Shown here piece after piece: positions 61,034 to 64,000 of a DNA stretch of 64,000 bases. The translations under genes and the position numbers were made by a program. Source of the stretch: Natribaculum breve (lineage in GTDB: Archaea > Halobacteriota > Halobacteria > Halobacteriales > Natrialbaceae); the NCBI RefSeq assembly GCF_023008585.1, contig NZ_CP095390.1, positions 124,001-188,000 of the forward strand, written 5' to 3'. Within the stretch, counting starts at the first letter, position 1, and the number at the start of each line of letters is the position of its first letter. A model generated the notes under the pieces. The model saw only the letters and a list, made by a program, of their open reading frames with translations, did not search any database and was not told the DNA's origin.

Positions 61034-62671
61034 ATGACGATCGTCGACCGCCGCGACTTTCTTCTGACGACGGCAGGGGCAGTAACGATCGGATCGGTCG
61101 CCGGACGTGTCGGGGGAACGGGGTCGAAGACGGAGACGAAACCGACGGAGGAGGATCGCCAGTGGGAGTGGCGCCGTAGCGACGACGGGTTCAGTTCGGT
61201 CTCGGACGTGCGCTGCGTCGACGACGGCTTCCTCCTCGTCGGGACGGTTCGAGACCTGCCGTCGCCGGCCAGGGGATTCGCGACGAAACTGACCCGCAAC
61301 GGCGTGGTCGAGTGGGAGCGCCAGTACGCCTCGGCGGACCAGCGCGAGGCCCTGGAGGAAGACGTGATCGGACCGATCCCGGAAGACGGGTTCGCGTTCT
61401 CACTCCCCGCCGACGACGGCCACCTGCTCGTCGGCTGGACCTACTACGACAACACGGCCGTCTACGTCGGCCGGCTCGTTCGCGTCGACGACGACGGCAG
61501 GGTGCAGTGGGAGCGATCGTTCGTCGACCTCGAGGACGCGTCTGGGTACAGCTACCTCGCCGACGGCGTCGTGACCGAGGACGGCTTCCTGCTCTGTGGG
61601 ATCGAGTCGCCGGGGATCCTGCTCGGCGGTGGCGGCTGGCTCGTCTCGGTCGCGACCGACGGCTCGATAAACTGGTTCCGTCGAATCCCCGCGACGGAGC
61701 GCGACCTCGCCGAGACCGCCAGGCAGGACGTGTTCACCGGCATCGTCCCGACGGCAGACGGGTACGTACTCTCCGGTCACTTCGAATCGGAGTCGGGTGA
61801 CGAACGAGCCTGGGTCGTCGGCGTCGACGAGCGAGGGGCCGTCCGCTGGCAGGACCAGTTCGCCCTCGAGGGGAGGGGACCGACGCGAGCGACCGACGTG
61901 GAACTGAACGAGACGGCCGCCAGGGAGGACGTCCTCGTCGTCGGCTCCGTCGGCCCGCGTCTCGACGCCCGCGACTTCCAGACGCTCCCCGACGATACCC
62001 TCGAGGGCGACGGCTTCGTCGCCGGCTACACCGCCGGTGGCGACCGCCGGTGGCTCGAGGAACGAGCGGACACGCCGCTTTTCGGTGCGACGCGAACTCC
62101 ACGAGGCGTCGTCGCCGGCGGTGCGAGAAACGGTCGCGGCTGGGTCGGGACGCTCGAGCGTCCGTTCTTCGAGGCGGACTTCCGGAGCGTCGTCACGTCG
62201 CTGTGTGACGACGAGAACGACGGACTCGTCGCCGCGGGAAGGCGGTTCGACGACGGTGACGACGACACCGACGCCTGGGCGCGGTCGATCGACGAGAAAC
62301 GGAAACGGCACAGCGGAAAGTCAGACGACGCCGCCGACCGGTCCGAGGGTCGAACCGTCGAGTACCTCGACTGCGAGACCGTTCGCGTGACGGGGACGTT
62401 CGCCGACGTGTTGCTCCACGTCGTCTGGTGGACCGAAGCCGACGAGGCGACGGTCGGCACGATCAGCGAACCGGTCGGCGGCGTCGACGGCGAGCGGACG
62501 ATCTCGGCCAGCGAGGCGTTCGGCCCCTTCGAGTACGGCCCGATCGTCGAAGCGACGGAGGTGTTCGAGGCGGGAACGTCGGTCGTCCCCGGGTCGGGCG
62601 ATCTCGTCGTCGAAAACCCCGACGCCGGAACGTGTCGCGACGCCGTCCTCGAGCAGTTCGACGGCGGGTAG
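61034..62671 (+). CDS. Tat-exported beta-propeller protein
   Basis: The protein has 545 residues. A Tat signal (TIVDRRDFLLTTAGAVTIGS) is followed by about seven blades of a PQQ-like or kelch-like type: repeated DGFLLVGT, DGHLLVGWTY, DGFLLCGIES, DGYVLSGHFE with WxR and GxVxWxR turns. An acidic C-terminal domain (about 430-545) with one Cys pair (LDCET and GTCRD) follows. It should act outside the membrane. The ligand is unknown. Confidence 0.75.
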   Translation: MTIVDRRDFLLTTAGAVTIGSVAGRVGGTGSKTETKPTEEDRQWEWRRSDDGFSSVSDVRCVDDGFLLVGTVRDLPSPARGFATKLTRNGVVEWERQYASADQREALEEDVIGPIPEDGFAFSLPADDGHLLVGWTYYDNTAVYVGRLVRVDDDGRVQWERSFVDLEDASGYSYLADGVVTEDGFLLCGIESPGILLGGGGWLVSVATDGSINWFRRIPATERDLAETARQDVFTGIVPTADGYVLSGHFESESGDERAWVVGVDERGAVRWQDQFALEGRGPTRATDVELNETAAREDVLVVGSVGPRLDARDFQTLPDDTLEGDGFVAGYTAGGDRRWLEERADTPLFGATRTPRGVVAGGARNGRGWVGTLERPFFEADFRSVVTSLCDDENDGLVAAGRRFDDGDDDTDAWARSIDEKRKRHSGKSDDAADRSEGRTVEYLDCETVRVTGTFADVLLHVVWWTEADEATVGTISEPVGGVDGERTISASEAFGPFEYGPIVEATEVFEAGTSVVPGSGDLVVENPDAGTCRDAVLEQFDGG

Positions 62672-62697
62672 TTCGACGCCGCCGTCGGCCGTGACCG

Positions 62698-63897
62698 TCA
62701 CCAGCGGTGGGTCGGCGAGTCGGCGATCGAAACCTCGTCGGCCCGGTCGCCTCTGTCGGCCTCCTGCGGGCCGAGCATCACGCCGACGCTGAGCGCTCGA
62801 ACGAGATCGGACTGGGTCACCATCCCGACGACCGATCCGGACGCGTCGGTGACCAGGAGTCGATCGGCGCCCGCCGTCTGGAGCGTCCGGAGCGTGTCCA
62901 TCACGTCGTCGTCGGGATCGACCGTCGGCACGTCGGTCGCCATCACGTCCGCGACCGTGTAGGCGTCCCGTTCGACCGGTGCCACGTCGTGGACGTCCTC
63001 GAGCGTGACGACGCCGGTGATCGTCCCCTCGTCGACGACCGGGAATCCCGTGTGTCGTCGACCGAGCATCCGCTCGAGCAGGCCGCTTATCGTCTCGTCC
63101 CGGCCGATCGTCACGAGGTCCTCGCGGGGGATCATCACGTCCGCTACCTGGACGTCGCCGAAGGCCGACTCGAGTGCGGTCTGTCGGGCTTCGCCGGCGG
63201 CGGCGACGTAGACGAACAGGGCGATGGCGACCATGATGAAGTTGAGCGCGAGCAGTCCGAACAGGCCGAGCGCGATGGCGAACAGTTGGCCGACCCGGGC
63301 AGCCTGCTGCGTCGCGACCGCGTAGGGGCGATTTCGCGCGAGCAGCGCCCGGAGCACTCGGCCGCCGTCGAGCGGAAAGCCCGGAAGCATGTTGAACGCC
63401 GCGAGCACGACGTTCATGAGCGCGAGATAGGCGAAGACGAACCGGACGGCGTCGGCGTTCGTCGGTGTGGCGAGCAACAGTCCGTACGCGAGCACGCCGA
63501 GGACGACGCTGACCACGGGGCCGGCGATCGCGACTGCGAGTTCCTGTCGCCAGTCGTCCGGTCGTCCCGAGAGCTGGGCGACGCCGCCGAGTAGCCAGAG
63601 CGTGATCGACTCGATCGGGACGTCGTAGTGCAACGCGACCACCGAGTGGCCCAGCTCGTGCAAGAGGACGCTCGCGAACAGCCCGAGCGCGGCGGCCAGG
63701 CCGAGCACCCAGACGACGTTCGTCCCGGCGAGGGACGTCGCGTCGAGACCGACGCCGAAAATGGCGTTCAGAGCCGTCGCCAGGTCGGTGAACTGGCTCC
63801 CGATGAGCCAGGCGAACACCGGCAGGATCAAGAGGAACGTGACGTCCAGCTTGATCGGAATGCCGAATATCGACCCGATCCGATAGCTCCTGAACAT
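62698..63897 (-). CDS. Site-2-type metalloprotease M50 with two CBS domains
   Basis: The protein has 399 residues. Six or so helices hold the zinc site HELGH (in LLHELGHSVVALHY) and the third ligand in NMLPGFPLDGGRVLRALL. Two CBS domains follow (about 250-310 and 320-375), with GFPVVDEGTITGVVTLEDV and RLLVTDASGSVVGMVTQSDLV. M50 enzymes cut membrane-embedded substrates; CBS modules would sense nucleotides. The last 100 bp of the window (63898-64000) show no gene. Confidence 0.92.
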   Translation of the reverse strand: MFRSYRIGSIFGIPIKLDVTFLLILPVFAWLIGSQFTDLATALNAIFGVGLDATSLAGTNVVWVLGLAAALGLFASVLLHELGHSVVALHYDVPIESITLWLLGGVAQLSGRPDDWRQELAVAIAGPVVSVVLGVLAYGLLLATPTNADAVRFVFAYLALMNVVLAAFNMLPGFPLDGGRVLRALLARNRPYAVATQQAARVGQLFAIALGLFGLLALNFIMVAIALFVYVAAAGEARQTALESAFGDVQVADVMIPREDLVTIGRDETISGLLERMLGRRHTGFPVVDEGTITGVVTLEDVHDVAPVERDAYTVADVMATDVPTVDPDDDVMDTLRTLQTAGADRLLVTDASGSVVGMVTQSDLVRALSVGVMLGPQEADRGDRADEVSIADSPTHRW

Positions 63898-64000
63898 AGC
63901 TCCACTACGGCGTCGAAAAGTATAGTCCTTCAGCGATCGATCTCGGAAACGGATTCCTGGCCGACGACCGTCACCGGAACCGGCGATCGGCGGACGACGA

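Noticed and set aside
1..64000. CRISPR arrays, rRNA genes, replication origin
   Set aside because: No regularly spaced direct repeats, no conserved rRNA segments and no Cdc6/Orc1 gene with origin boxes were seen.

Overview
This window is chromosomal DNA of a haloarchaeon (class Halobacteria). It is GC-rich with strong G/C third positions, and the encoded proteins are very acidic (runs of Asp and Glu). Many starts lie about 25-30 nt downstream of an archaeal TATA box, which suggests leaderless transcripts. Several families are typical of or restricted to haloarchaea: Tat-type lipoproteins, a HalOD1 domain, a small archaeal modifier protein ending in Gly-Gly, and DUF2270. The only RNA gene seen is tRNA-Pro(GGG), without an encoded CCA. 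No rRNA, CRISPR array or replication origin was found.

Layout. 1-2.6 kb: a cut O-methyltransferase, a Mop/TOBE gene split by a short palindromic element, and an aldehyde dehydrogenase. 2.8-8.5 kb: a dUTPase/dCTP-deaminase-like protein and an acetoin/pyruvate-type 2-oxoacid dehydrogenase set (E1 alpha, E1 beta, an AcoX-like kinase, and a convergent E2 fused to an OsmC domain). 8.6-12.3 kb: DUF2270, a HemG-like flavodoxin, an alpha/beta hydrolase, an AstE/AspA-like deacylase and tRNA-Pro. 12.3-14.4 kb: a gene-poor stretch holding a complete IS630 element and coding-like remnants. 14.4-19.4 kb: CinA-like, CofD (coenzyme F420), a Dus-like protein, a lipoprotein, a CitG-like protein and DUF447. 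19.5-23.8 kb: grpE, dnaK, dnaJ. 23.8-29.5 kb: an AMP-ligase-like remnant, a SAMP/MoaD, an AT-richer patch with small membrane proteins, an aldehyde ferredoxin oxidoreductase and DUF2267. 29.6-36.6 kb: a B12-dependent ribonucleotide reductase, an HAD phosphatase, a CBS protein with an HPF-like tail, an MgtC-type membrane protein and a GIDE-like protein. 36.6-42.3 kb: an exported VWA protein with a partner, a seven-bladed FG-GAP lipoprotein and a broken uspA. 42.3-45 kb: an ABC importer of the nitrate/sulfonate class. 45-53.4 kb: DUF1684, an RND exporter, and hemE facing hemY-hemH. 53.7-60.8 kb: HalOD1, small membrane proteins, and a wHTH regulator with a nosD(NosL)-nosF-nosY operon but no nosZ; then an AAC(3)-like enzyme. 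61-64 kb: a Tat-exported propeller protein and an M50 protease with CBS domains.

The most distinctive signals are the following. Two families of IS630/mariner-like miniature elements occur: three copies of about 80 bp and one of 110 bp, plus relics. Their ends match the resident IS630; one copy breaks a gene and another lies where it could supply a TATA box. The dehydrogenase E2 carries a C-terminal OsmC domain with both cysteines. A NosL-like domain without an obvious Cys metal site is fused to NosD. Tat-exported VWA and FG-GAP proteins are neighbours. A motif of the form stop codon + 7 nt + TGCTGYCC recurs behind three unrelated genes.
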